From contig DASSJF010000061.1 in NCBI GenBank assembly GCA_035691305.1, forward strand, positions 65,329-129,328: DNA of 64,000 nt. The letters run 5' to 3'. Of this stretch, positions 21,110 to 28,939 are shown in pieces (position 1 is the first letter of the stretch; each line of letters starts with the position of its first letter). Below the pieces are notes generated by a model. That model did no database searches. It worked only from the letters and a program-made list of their open reading frames with translations, and was not told the DNA's origin. The position numbers and the translations under genes are program-made. Origin of the DNA: a bacterium (GTDB lineage: Bacteria; Sysuimicrobiota; Sysuimicrobiia; Sysuimicrobiales; Segetimicrobiaceae).

Positions 21110-21655
21110 CTATCGACGTGCCAATGCGAACACCGCCAGCACGAGCATCAGCATCGCGCTTCCGGATCCGAGGCAGCCGGCCCGGCCGCCTCGCGGCGCC
21201 CGCGCGCCCGCCCCGGGCTCGCCGCGGGCCGGCGCACGCAGCGACAGCCGCGTCGCCGCCTTGAACTCCCGCACCGCGTCGCCGATCCGGCCCTGCTGCT
21301 TGAAAACGACGCCGAGGTTCTGGTGGGCGACCCAGTACTCGGGATCCATCGCGATCGCGCGGTGGTAGCACGCCACCGCCTCATCGAGCCGCCCCCGCTC
21401 CCGGTAGACGTTGCCGAGGTTGCTGTGGGCCGGTGCGTAGCGTGGATCCAGCTGCGCCGCTTTCGAGAACTCCGCGAACGCGTCGTCCCACCGCTCGAGG
21501 TCGACGTAGCACGTGCCGAGCTTGTTGTGCGCGTGCGCCGACGCCGGCGCCGCGCCGCACGCGCTCGAGAACGCGTCCAGCGCGCCCTGGAGATCGCCGG
21601 CCGCCCGGCGTTCTTCGCCCTGCGCGATGAAGGGAGACGGGTCTTTGGCGTTCAC
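21110..21655 (-). CDS. Tetratricopeptide-repeat protein with C-terminal hydrophobic tail
   Basis: A 181-residue protein with about four TPR units (residues 8-140, for example HNKLGTCYVDLERWDDAFAE and HSNLGNVYRERGRLDEAVAC). A Gly/Arg/Ala linker then leads to AGCLGSGSAMLMLVLAVFAL and ARR at the end. The tail, a Cys, a membrane-length helix and terminal arginines, resembles C-terminal anchor or sorting signals, but no N-terminal signal peptide is present. A tail-anchored protein with a cytosolic TPR scaffold is the simpler reading. The partner is unknown. Confidence 0.75.
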   Translation of the reverse strand: MNAKDPSPFIAQGEERRAAGDLQGALDAFSSACGAAPASAHAHNKLGTCYVDLERWDDAFAEFSKAAQLDPRYAPAHSNLGNVYRERGRLDEAVACYHRAIAMDPEYWVAHQNLGVVFKQQGRIGDAVREFKAATRLSLRAPARGEPGAGARAPRGGRAGCLGSGSAMLMLVLAVFALARR

Positions 21656-21671
21656 TCGATGGCGCTGATAC

Positions 21672-21767
21672 TCAGTGCCCGATTGACTGCGCGATCGGCA
21701 GCGGAATGGAAATGATCATCAACCCGAGCATTTGCACCATCGCGATCTCCAGGTTGCGAAGAGCCAT
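21672..21767 (-). CDS. Candidate 31-residue hydrophobic peptide
   Basis: ATG 21767 is preceded by GGTGGAGG at a suitable distance and opens a 31-codon frame: MALRNLEIAMVQMLGLMIIS, then IPLPIAQSIGH. The peptide could form a single membrane helix. It lies in the gap between the TPR and RNase H-like genes on the same strand. No homologue is recognised. The ribosome-binding site and hydrophobic pattern support it, but the short length makes chance plausible. Confidence 0.4.
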   Translation of the reverse strand: MALRNLEIAMVQMLGLMIISIPLPIAQSIGH

Positions 21768-21836
21768 GTCCGGTGCCTCCACCCCACGATCATAGCACAG
21801 GGTGTACGGAGCGGGCTTGCGCGAGGTTGGTGCGGG

Positions 21837-22349
21837 CTATTTAGTGGAAGAACCGGCCGCGGGCGCGTCGGACCAAAGCGGCAGATCGTCCTCGACGACG
21901 TCGTCGGTGTTGTGCTGGAGGGCGACGGTGGCGATGGCCGCAGCCTCGCGCCCCCAGGCGGAACTGTCGGCCAGCACGCGCGCCTCGCGATAGGCGTGCA
22001 GCAGCGCGCGCACCTCGAGGTACGGGCCGACCAAGTCGTTCACGATCTCGCGGTCGCCGTTGACCTGCGCCACCACGACCGGCGTGTCGCTGTGGACGAC
22101 GACATGGCGCACGCCGAAGCGGCGCGAGTTCCAGAGCGCGTAGAGGATTCCGCGAAACGCGGCAAGGCTGTGCGAGCGTACGCCGGGCAGCGAGCGCCCG
22201 ATGCGCTTGAGGACACGTCCCCGCGAGTCTACGAACACGACGCCCATGCCGCTCCGGCCGTCGACGGGCTCCGCGGCCGCGACGTAGGCATGAATTACCT
22301 TGAGCTTCGGCGACGTCCTCGGTTCGTTCAGCTGCAGCATCGCCATCAC
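21837..22349 (-). CDS. RNase H-like fold protein, probably without nuclease residues
   Basis: A 170-residue protein with the RNase HI-like strand order: VIHAYVAAAEP, GMGVVFVDSRGRVLKRIG, HSLAAFRGILYALW, HVVVHSDTPVVVAQVNGD, and a final helix near 130-145. The usual catalytic Asp of strand 1 (YxDG) is AA, and the usual Glu of helix A (AEYxAL) is Phe (AAFRGIL). Only the Asp in HSDT and a distant acid remain. It is probably a binding rather than hydrolytic RNase H-like protein, or a diverged reverse-transcriptase-like RNase H. It lies downstream of lexA on the same strand. Confidence 0.65.
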   Translation of the reverse strand: MMAMLQLNEPRTSPKLKVIHAYVAAAEPVDGRSGMGVVFVDSRGRVLKRIGRSLPGVRSHSLAAFRGILYALWNSRRFGVRHVVVHSDTPVVVAQVNGDREIVNDLVGPYLEVRALLHAYREARVLADSSAWGREAAAIATVALQHNTDDVVEDDLPLWSDAPAAGSSTK

Positions 22350-22361
22350 CGTCTCCTATGC

Positions 22362-22619
22362 TTACACTACCCGCTCCAGGACCGCGGTAAGCGCGAGCAG
22401 CGCCGCGAGCGTGAGGAGCTTCGCGCCCACCAGTTCCTGATCGTCCATCGCGCGGTGCCACCACGCGGCCCCGGCCGTCGTCCCCGATGACCGCACGGCG
22501 CGTAACGGCGGGGCTCCGCGATGGTAGGTCGCAGCGTGCCTGAGGCTTCCGCGCGCGCCGGTCTTCCGGCGGCCGGCGGCAGGCCACCCGGTGCGGCGCC
22601 GGGTCGTCAGAAGCATCAT
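22362..22619 (-). CDS. Hypothetical small protein overlapping the lexA stop
   Basis: An 85-codon frame whose ATG (22619) overlaps the lexA TGA. The first 55 residues are basic, low-information and not convincing. The end, ELVGAKLLTLAALLALTAVL, is a membrane-length helix, so a shorter product beginning at MDDQELVG (28 residues) is equally possible. No homologue is recognised. Its presence between lexA and the RNase H-like gene and the stop/start overlap are the only support. Confidence 0.3.
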   Translation of the reverse strand: MMLLTTRRRTGWPAAGRRKTGARGSLRHAATYHRGAPPLRAVRSSGTTAGAAWWHRAMDDQELVGAKLLTLAALLALTAVLERVV

Positions 22620-23245
22620 CCCCGTACCCCCTGATAGGCGCGCATCAACCCGATGACGCGACCGGCGATCTCGAACTCCCCTTGAATCGGCTGGTACGCC
22701 GGGTTTTCCGGCCTGAGGATCGGCGTGCCCTCGAGCGTCGCGAGCCGCTTCACGGTGGCGTCCTCGCCCATCACGGCGACCACGATGTCTCCGGCCGAGG
22801 CCGCCCGCTGGCGCCGCACGATCACGATGTCCCCCGGCATGATCCCGGCGCCGATCATGCTGTCGCCACGGACGCGTAGCAGAAAGCAGTCGCGCACGTC
22901 TCCGACGAGGCGGCGCGGTACTTCGATCCGGTCCTCAACCTGCTCGTCGGCCAGCACGGGCGTCCCGGCCGACACGCGGCCGACTAGCGGCAGCCGGACA
23001 GAATCGCCGTCGTGGATGAGTGTCTTGTCGACGACTTCGAGCGCCCGCATGCGGTCACCGTGACGGCGGACGAAGCCCTTCTCGGCAAGCGCGGTGAGGT
23101 GTTGATGTACGGTCGACGGCGAGCTCAGGCCGAGTGCATCGCCGATCTCACGGACCGACGGCGCATACCCCTTGTCCTGGATCGTCTTGACAAGATAATC
23201 CAGGATTTGTTGCTGCCGCGGCGTCAGACCGCCATTGCGCTTCAT
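22616..23245 (-). CDS. lexA: LexA SOS repressor
   Basis: A 209-residue LexA. The N-terminal winged helix-turn-helix (about 7-65) includes YAPSVREIGDALGLSSPSTV, and the S24 peptidase domain carries the self-cleavage site A93-G94 (GRVSAGTPV), nucleophile S129 (RGDSMIGAGI) and K166 (ATVKRL). RecA-ssDNA-stimulated cleavage inactivates it. I start at ATG 23245 (MKRNGGLTPRQQ); an in-frame codon at 23266 would add seven Arg-rich residues. The promoter and two LexA-type boxes lie just upstream, implying autoregulation. Confidence 0.95.
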   Translation of the reverse strand: MKRNGGLTPRQQQILDYLVKTIQDKGYAPSVREIGDALGLSSPSTVHQHLTALAEKGFVRRHGDRMRALEVVDKTLIHDGDSVRLPLVGRVSAGTPVLADEQVEDRIEVPRRLVGDVRDCFLLRVRGDSMIGAGIMPGDIVIVRRQRAASAGDIVVAVMGEDATVKRLATLEGTPILRPENPAYQPIQGEFEIAGRVIGLMRAYQGVRG

Positions 23246-23279
23246 CCGATACCTCCGGCGTGGCATAGTTCCAGAGTGG

Positions 23280-23308
23280 ATAATATCGAACTAATGTACG
23301 GTAAGCAA
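23280..23308 (-). promoter_or_regulatory. Predicted lexA promoter
   Basis: Minus strand TATTAT (23285-23280) forms a -10, with a weak -35 TTGCTT (23308-23303) at 17 bases. The box 23288-23299 fills the spacer, the same arrangement as at dnaB. Confidence 0.5.
23288..23299. promoter_or_regulatory. LexA box 1 upstream of lexA
   Basis: GAACTAATGTAC, flanked by CG on the left and G on the right, fits the GWAC-N4-GTWC pattern shared with the dnaB site. It lies between the -10 and -35 of the lexA promoter. Confidence 0.6.
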
Positions 23309-23322
23309 TCCACCTATGACCC

Positions 23323-23334
23323 GAACATTTGTAC
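23323..23334. promoter_or_regulatory. LexA box 2 upstream of lexA
   Basis: GAACATTTGTAC, flanked CC and GA, lies 35 bases from box 1. It may strengthen autoregulation or control a divergent transcript towards 23526. Confidence 0.55.
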
Positions 23335-23525
23335 GATATGAGCCTTATGCGCCGCCGGGCGTCTGCAGCCGTCGAGAATCGCCGATTTGCGCGGAATGGC
23401 TCGCCGGGCCGCGCGATGCGGGAGACCCGTCGCGCCGCATCGAAGGCCGGACCAAGCTACGCGTCGCCCGGGTCCGTTCACCCCGCAGGTTCCCCGTCTT
23501 CCGGAGCACGCGAAAGGAGGGCGCA

Positions 23526-24185
23526 ATGCAGATCACCTATCTTGGCCACGCGACCTTTCTCGTCACGAGCGGCGGCACAAAGATCTTAATCGACCCCTTC
23601 GATGAGAAGGTGGGGTACCCGATTCCGTCGGTGGATGCCGATGCCGTTCTTGTGAGCCACGAGCACGGCGACCACACGAACGTCGCGATGGCAAAGGGCA
23701 AACCCGACGTTGTTCGGGGCTTGTCGGATGGCGACTGGCGCAAGATTGTGAAGCAGCCCATCGGCAAGGTCAGCGTCTCGGCGGTGCCGACGTACCACGA
23801 CGACACCAAGGGCTCGCAGCGCGGCCGCAACACCGTCTTCATCATCGAAGGCGAGGGCCTGCGCATTGTCCACCTCGCCGACCTCGGCCATCTGCTCGAC
23901 GAATCGCAGGTCACGGCGATCGGGCATCCGGACGTCGTCATGATCCCGGTCGGCGGCCATTTCACGATCGACGCGGCCCAGGCCAAACAGGTCCTCGATC
24001 AGATCCAGCCGCGTGTTGTGATTCCGATGCACTATAAGACCGAGGTGAACGCCGGCTGGCCGATCGGCCCCTTGGAGAACTTCACCGGTGTGATAGGGCA
24101 GACCAAGAACGCCGGTCACACCGTCACCGTTGACCGGGACAAGCTGCCCAAGAGCCGCGAAGTGTGGGTGATGTCCTGGAAGTAG
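23526..24185 (+). CDS. UPF0173-type metal-dependent hydrolase (metallo-beta-lactamase fold)
   Basis: A 219-residue hydrolase of the metallo-beta-lactamase superfamily. Metal ligands are visible in MQITYLGHATFLV, VSHEHGDHTN (HxHxDH), VPTYHDDTKG, HLADLGH and IPMHYKTE. The UPF0173/YtkL-like family has no settled substrate. An in-frame codon exists at 23316, but ATG 23526 follows AAAGGAGGG and starts the first beta strand, so it is preferred. The upstream 280-base gap to lexA holds the two LexA boxes; whether this gene is SOS-controlled is open. It is seven bases from the next gene and probably cotranscribed. Confidence 0.88.
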   Translation: MQITYLGHATFLVTSGGTKILIDPFDEKVGYPIPSVDADAVLVSHEHGDHTNVAMAKGKPDVVRGLSDGDWRKIVKQPIGKVSVSAVPTYHDDTKGSQRGRNTVFIIEGEGLRIVHLADLGHLLDESQVTAIGHPDVVMIPVGGHFTIDAAQAKQVLDQIQPRVVIPMHYKTEVNAGWPIGPLENFTGVIGQTKNAGHTVTVDRDKLPKSREVWVMSWK

Positions 24186-24192
24186 CCCGCCG

Positions 24193-25209
24193 GTGAAGCT
24201 CGACTGCGCGCTCGCGATGGACGCCCTGACCGAAGTCCCGGCCGTCGCGCGCGCGGCCGAAGACGCGGGATTCGCGGCGCTGTGGGCCAACGATACGAAG
24301 CACAATCCGTTCGTGGCCCTGACGAGCGCCGCGCTCAACACGTCACGTCTCGAGCTCGGCACGGGCATCGCGGTGGCCTTCTCGCGCAGCCCGATGCTGA
24401 CCGCGCAGACGGCGTGGGACCTCGCGCGGCTCTCCGGCGGGCGGTTTCTGCTCGGCATCGGCACGCAGGTGCGGGCGCACATCGAGCGTCGTTTCGGGAT
24501 GGCTTGGGATCCGCCCGCGCCCAAGCTGCGCGAGTACATTCATGCGGTGCGCGCGATCTGGCGGACGTGGCAGGAGGGGGCGCCGCTCCGCGTCAAGGGC
24601 ACGTATTACAACCTGAACCTCATGGGCCCGTTCTTCAACCCCGGCCCCAATCCTCAGCCGGCCGTCCCGATTCTGATCGCCGGGGTCAACGAAGTCCTCT
24701 GCCGCTTGGCCGGCGAGGTCTCCGACGGCTTCATCCTGCACCCGATTCACTCCGTCACGTACGTCCGCGAGTTCGTGCTGCCCCACCTGGCCGAGGGCCT
24801 GGCGAAGGCGGGCCGGTCGCGGGAGGATCTTCAACTATATGCTCCCGTGATGATCGCTCCCGGCGACACCGCGGCGGAGCGGGCCGAAACGCTGGCGCGG
24901 GCGCGTGCCCGAATCGCCTTCTACGGCTCGACGCCGACGTACCGGCTGCTGCTGGAGATTCTCGGCTACGCCGACGTGGCCGACCGGCTTCGGCAGATGG
25001 TCGCGCAGGGGCGCATGAACGAGATCGCCGGACAGGTGCCGGACGGCCTGCTGAACGCCATCGCGATCCAGGGCACCTACGAAGAGGTCGGCCATCAGCT
25101 GCGCGAGCGGTATGCCGGGCTGGTGGATCGCGTCGCCTCGTACTGGCCGTTCACGCTCGAGGAGCCGGAAAAGTGGGCGCGCGTGGCACGCGGGTTCCAC
25201 GAGAGGTGA
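24193..25209 (+). CDS. LLM class F420-dependent oxidoreductase, TIGR03617-like
   Basis: A 338-residue luciferase-like oxidoreductase starting GTG 24193. Features are MKLDCALAMDALTEVPAVAR, LELGTGIAVAFSRSPM (typical of the MSMEG_2256-like subfamily), GGRFLLGIGTQVRAHIERRF, and PVPILIAG-like AVPILIAGVNEVLC. These enzymes are predicted to use F420 or FMN; the substrate is unknown. It lies between the UPF0173 hydrolase and a methyltransferase, each with gaps of about seven bases, so the three form an operon. Confidence 0.88.
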   Translation: MKLDCALAMDALTEVPAVARAAEDAGFAALWANDTKHNPFVALTSAALNTSRLELGTGIAVAFSRSPMLTAQTAWDLARLSGGRFLLGIGTQVRAHIERRFGMAWDPPAPKLREYIHAVRAIWRTWQEGAPLRVKGTYYNLNLMGPFFNPGPNPQPAVPILIAGVNEVLCRLAGEVSDGFILHPIHSVTYVREFVLPHLAEGLAKAGRSREDLQLYAPVMIAPGDTAAERAETLARARARIAFYGSTPTYRLLLEILGYADVADRLRQMVAQGRMNEIAGQVPDGLLNAIAIQGTYEEVGHQLRERYAGLVDRVASYWPFTLEEPEKWARVARGFHER

Positions 25210-25216
25210 GGCGGCG

Positions 25217-26017
25217 GTGATCGACTTCGACGCGGTCAAGAAACGGCTGCAGGAGACCTGGGCGACCGGCGATTTCTCTGTCGCCGCCACGGGCGTCGTC
25301 ATCATGGGCGAGCTGCTCTGCGAGTCGGCGGACGTGCACTACGGGCAGACGGTGCTGGACGTTGCGACCGGCAGCGGCAACACCGCGCTTGCCGCGGCGC
25401 GCCGCGGCGGACGCGTCACCGGCATCGATTTCGTGCCGGCGCTCCTCGAACGCGCCCGCGAGCGCGCGGCCGCGGAACGGCTGGAGATCGAATTCCGCGA
25501 GGGCGACGCCGAGGATCTCCCGTTCGACGCCGCGACCTTCGACGTGGTGCTGTCGACCGTCGGTGTGATCTTCGCCCCGAACCATGAGCGCGCGGCGGCG
25601 GAATTGCTCCGCGTCTGCCGGCCCGGCGGCACGGTCGCGCTGACCGCCTGGACGCCGAGCGGCTTCATGGGCCAGAGCTTCGCCATCAACGCGCGGTACG
25701 CGCCTCCGCCGCGGGGTCTCCGGCCGCCGGTCCTGTGGGGCACCGAGGACCACGTACGGACGCTGTTCGACCCAGGCGTGGCGTCCCTTCACGTGCAATC
25801 CCGGTACCAGCATTTGCGCGCGGCGTCGGAGGAGAAATGGATCGAGGGCCGCAAATTCTGCGGTCCGGCCCGCAAGACTTTTGAGTCGTTGGACGCCGCG
25901 CAGCGGGATGCGTTGGAGCGCGATCTGCTAGAGCTGCTCCGCCGGCACAATCGGGCGCGGGACGGGACGGTGATCATCCCGTCGGAGTACCTCGAGGTCG
26001 TCGCGGTCAGGCGATAA
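25217..26017 (+). CDS. Class I SAM-dependent methyltransferase
   Basis: A 266-residue Rossmann methyltransferase. Motif I is VLDVATGSGNTALAAARRGG (about residues 46-65), followed by GIDFVPALLERAR, the acidic FREGDAEDLPF, and LLRVCRPGGTVALTAW. The family includes UbiE-like and many small-molecule methyltransferases; the acceptor is unknown. GTG 25217 follows GAGGCGGC and is seven bases past the upstream stop. It converges with the patatin-like gene on the minus strand. Confidence 0.88.
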   Translation: MIDFDAVKKRLQETWATGDFSVAATGVVIMGELLCESADVHYGQTVLDVATGSGNTALAAARRGGRVTGIDFVPALLERARERAAAERLEIEFREGDAEDLPFDAATFDVVLSTVGVIFAPNHERAAAELLRVCRPGGTVALTAWTPSGFMGQSFAINARYAPPPRGLRPPVLWGTEDHVRTLFDPGVASLHVQSRYQHLRAASEEKWIEGRKFCGPARKTFESLDAAQRDALERDLLELLRRHNRARDGTVIIPSEYLEVVAVRR

Positions 26018-26047
26018 GGCGGCTCTCGACCGAGCCGGAAAACGCGG

Positions 26048-28936
26048 TCATCGCCCCGCCACCATGCGCCACAGCCATGGCCAGACGTCGAGCACGTCGC
26101 GCCAGTGGCGCACGACGATCGCGAGAACCACAACCAGCGGGATCGCCGCGAGCCACTTCAACGAACGCGCCCAAAACGGGAGGCGCGGACTCTCGAGGAC
26201 GCTGCCGGCGGCCCAGGACGCGAGCCACAGCACCACCACGAGCGCCAGCCCCGCGTTCCCAAGGGACTTCGCGTATCCGTCGCCGGCGAGCCATGCGTAT
26301 GCGCGGACGAGAGCGGCGGACAAGGCGAGTAACTCGAGCCAGTATCTTACGAAGACGCGGCCCAATGTTCCGGGCGTGAGCAAGGCGACAGCCTGGACAA
26401 CAAAGCTGCCGAAGCCCCGAAGCAACCCGGTGATCCGATTCTTGACCTGCAGGTCGTCCTCGATCATCCGGCCGAGGATGTCCGCGGCGCGCCCGAGCCG
26501 CCGCGCGGAATCGCCCGGCGGCGGATCGGGCGGCAGCGTATACCGGTTGGTCAAATAATCGGCCAGGCGTCCGTCCCGAATCGCTCGAAGCGCCGGCTCG
26601 AGATCGGCGGAACTGCGAAGATCGGCTTCTTGCCGGATGATGGCGCTCCGCAAGTCGCTCACGAACGCGTCGCGCAGCGCCTGATCGTCGGGATGCGTGA
26701 GCACGGCCGACACGAGACGCTCGCACGTATCGAGCCGGCCCCACAGGATGTCGTTCTGGCGCCATTCGCGCTTTAGGAAGGCGCCGAATGCGTCCACGCC
26801 ATATCCGGCGAGCTTGTTCCGGACGCCGCCCGGGCGTTGAATCCCGTCGGCGGGGCTGATGCGATAGATCTCGGTCTCGGTGTGCTCGCTGACATCCGAG
26901 CCTTCAAGAAACGGGAGCGACACCATGTCATGAAAGTCGAAGAAACGGTACTGGCGCTCCACGTCGGGATCATTGTCGAGGAACTCTTTGAGCTCGCGGC
27001 GATTGAGGCCGAACAATTCATTCCAGTTCCGTGACACGGCGTCCGCTGCGCGGCGAAACTCCTCGAGGGACTGAGACACGATCTCCGCCGCCCGGGCCAG
27101 GCGGTCGTCGTCGTTGATCGGCTCAAGGATGCGCGCGATCGCCTTACGGTTCACGATGCCGCCGAGCGCCGCGAGTTCGTTCCACGCCGGGTTGTCGGGG
27201 CCCGCAAGCGCCAGTTGGTCGCGCTTGCGGTTCAGGCGGGTCAGATGTATGACGAGCAAATCGCGTAAGGCCGCGTTCCGCGGCTGCGGGGCATCGTCCC
27301 AGAACTCCGCGCCCTGCGCCCATTCCAATAGATGTCTTGCGCGCCGCATGCGAAAATTGGAGTCGAACTCGTCGAAGAACTGGGTTTCCAGTTTCCTTCC
27401 CGCCACGGGGTTCGGCGCATACGTCGCGTCCCGCCAGGCCTGCACCACATACCGCACGGCGAGCTGGGCGTCTTCAGAGAGCCTCCCCTCCGGCAACCCA
27501 CCGAACGTGTGCGCGAGGTCGTCCGTGCAGTCAAGCAGCCGTACCGCGTGGTACGCCTGATACATCGGTCCATATATGGCGGCGAGATCCCTGACCGGCG
27601 CAATCGGCAACACGCGCGGATCCGGCGTCATCGTCCTGTCCTGGACCGCCTGCAGCCGTTCTTGCAGCCGGTTCGACGCCTTGATGCGGTTGATCTGATC
27701 CCGGATCGGGCGATCGTGCGGCAGCGTGATCGATCCCAGGATCGTGTTTTCTAGGAAGTTGAAGTGGGCCTGATCCGATGCCGCGGCGGCGTTCTTGGGA
27801 AACGGATCGATGAACAGCAGCTTGCGAGTGTGGCGCAACGGGGCCGCGCGAAACTTCATCGCGTTGATCGCGTGGTCGAACGGTTTGTCGTCCAGATAAC
27901 CTCCGTCGGCCAACTCGCGCTCCTCGGTTGTCAACGGGCGCTCGATGTCCACCAGCTTGTCGCGCGGGATCCAACCGAAGAATCCCTGGTACCGCTCGGC
28001 GTATTTTCGATAGTCTCCGTTGCCGATCGACCGGCGAATATCGCTCAGTTTCATGGGGGCAAACGCGATCGGAAACGACGACGTGCACCGGCAGGCGAAC
28101 GCCAGCATCGCGTCGAGGTCCGGAGCGAAGTCGTTGCGTTGAAGCGGAGGCTTCGTCAGCGGGCCCTCGACCTTGGCGGCGGCCGCGGTGCCGGACAGCG
28201 GGATGTTGTCGTAGCGGAAGTGGAAAAATCCCGCATGGGCCGGCTCGGGAACGCTCATGTCCGCGAGCTGGAGCGGTATCCAGACTCCGTTCAAGTCCGT
28301 CGTGGTGGCGAACAGATCGAGTTGCTCGACTGCTCTGTAGCCGCGCTCCGGATCATGATCGCCGGTGTTCATCTTGCGAAACGCGTCGTGCAGCTGCTGA
28401 TACATAAAGTCGCCGTTCAATAACGACAGCGTCGGGGCGAAGGCGCTGCCGCGGGTGAAGATCTTGTCGATGTCCGCCACGTCGAGCCACGTGCGGCGCA
28501 AGTCATCGAGCCCCTTCGAGCGGAGTGCCAGAGCCTTGGCGAGGAACACGGCATTGATGCCCCCCGCCGACGTGCCCGAGAGAATATCGATCACGAACCG
28601 GGTGCGGCGTCGCGGGATCTCCTGTCCCGGAGCCGCGCCCCTGGCCAACGGCCGTAGATCGCGAACCATGGTGCCGAGCTTCTGATAGATCTGCGCGACT
28701 TCGTCGGGCACTTTGTCTGTGTTCAGATTCGCGCCGGACGTGGCGCGCACGATGCGAAGCAGCTCCTGCGCGACGCCGTGCATGTAAATGGCCAGCGAAA
28801 TCCCGCCGTACATGACAACGGCGAACCGGATCTCTTGGTCGAAGCCGGCGGCGACGGCCGAACCGCTCTTCGATGCCTCGGGCACGTCCGGAGCCGGTGG
28901 CAACGGGGCGCGCGTGCTTCCCGGCTCCGTTCTCAT
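26048..28936 (-). CDS. Large patatin-like protein with C-terminal membrane helices
   Basis: A 962-residue patatin-like protein of the long TIGR03607-type. The catalytic core shows the oxyanion segment MYGGISLAIYMHGVA (about 42-56), nucleophile S123 in LSGTSAGGINAV, and the dyad Asp D344 in LADGGYLDDKPF. The middle 500 residues are helical with no recognised domain. At the end, three membrane helices (near 840-960, for example GLALVVVLWLASWAAGSVL) suggest anchoring. Patatins are phospholipases/acyl hydrolases. It starts three bases below the LLM oxidoreductase stop, implying cotranscription. Confidence 0.88.
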   Translation of the reverse strand: MRTEPGSTRAPLPPAPDVPEASKSGSAVAAGFDQEIRFAVVMYGGISLAIYMHGVAQELLRIVRATSGANLNTDKVPDEVAQIYQKLGTMVRDLRPLARGAAPGQEIPRRRTRFVIDILSGTSAGGINAVFLAKALALRSKGLDDLRRTWLDVADIDKIFTRGSAFAPTLSLLNGDFMYQQLHDAFRKMNTGDHDPERGYRAVEQLDLFATTTDLNGVWIPLQLADMSVPEPAHAGFFHFRYDNIPLSGTAAAAKVEGPLTKPPLQRNDFAPDLDAMLAFACRCTSSFPIAFAPMKLSDIRRSIGNGDYRKYAERYQGFFGWIPRDKLVDIERPLTTEERELADGGYLDDKPFDHAINAMKFRAAPLRHTRKLLFIDPFPKNAAAASDQAHFNFLENTILGSITLPHDRPIRDQINRIKASNRLQERLQAVQDRTMTPDPRVLPIAPVRDLAAIYGPMYQAYHAVRLLDCTDDLAHTFGGLPEGRLSEDAQLAVRYVVQAWRDATYAPNPVAGRKLETQFFDEFDSNFRMRRARHLLEWAQGAEFWDDAPQPRNAALRDLLVIHLTRLNRKRDQLALAGPDNPAWNELAALGGIVNRKAIARILEPINDDDRLARAAEIVSQSLEEFRRAADAVSRNWNELFGLNRRELKEFLDNDPDVERQYRFFDFHDMVSLPFLEGSDVSEHTETEIYRISPADGIQRPGGVRNKLAGYGVDAFGAFLKREWRQNDILWGRLDTCERLVSAVLTHPDDQALRDAFVSDLRSAIIRQEADLRSSADLEPALRAIRDGRLADYLTNRYTLPPDPPPGDSARRLGRAADILGRMIEDDLQVKNRITGLLRGFGSFVVQAVALLTPGTLGRVFVRYWLELLALSAALVRAYAWLAGDGYAKSLGNAGLALVVVLWLASWAAGSVLESPRLPFWARSLKWLAAIPLVVVLAIVVRHWRDVLDVWPWLWRMVAGR

Positions 28937-28939
28937 GAT

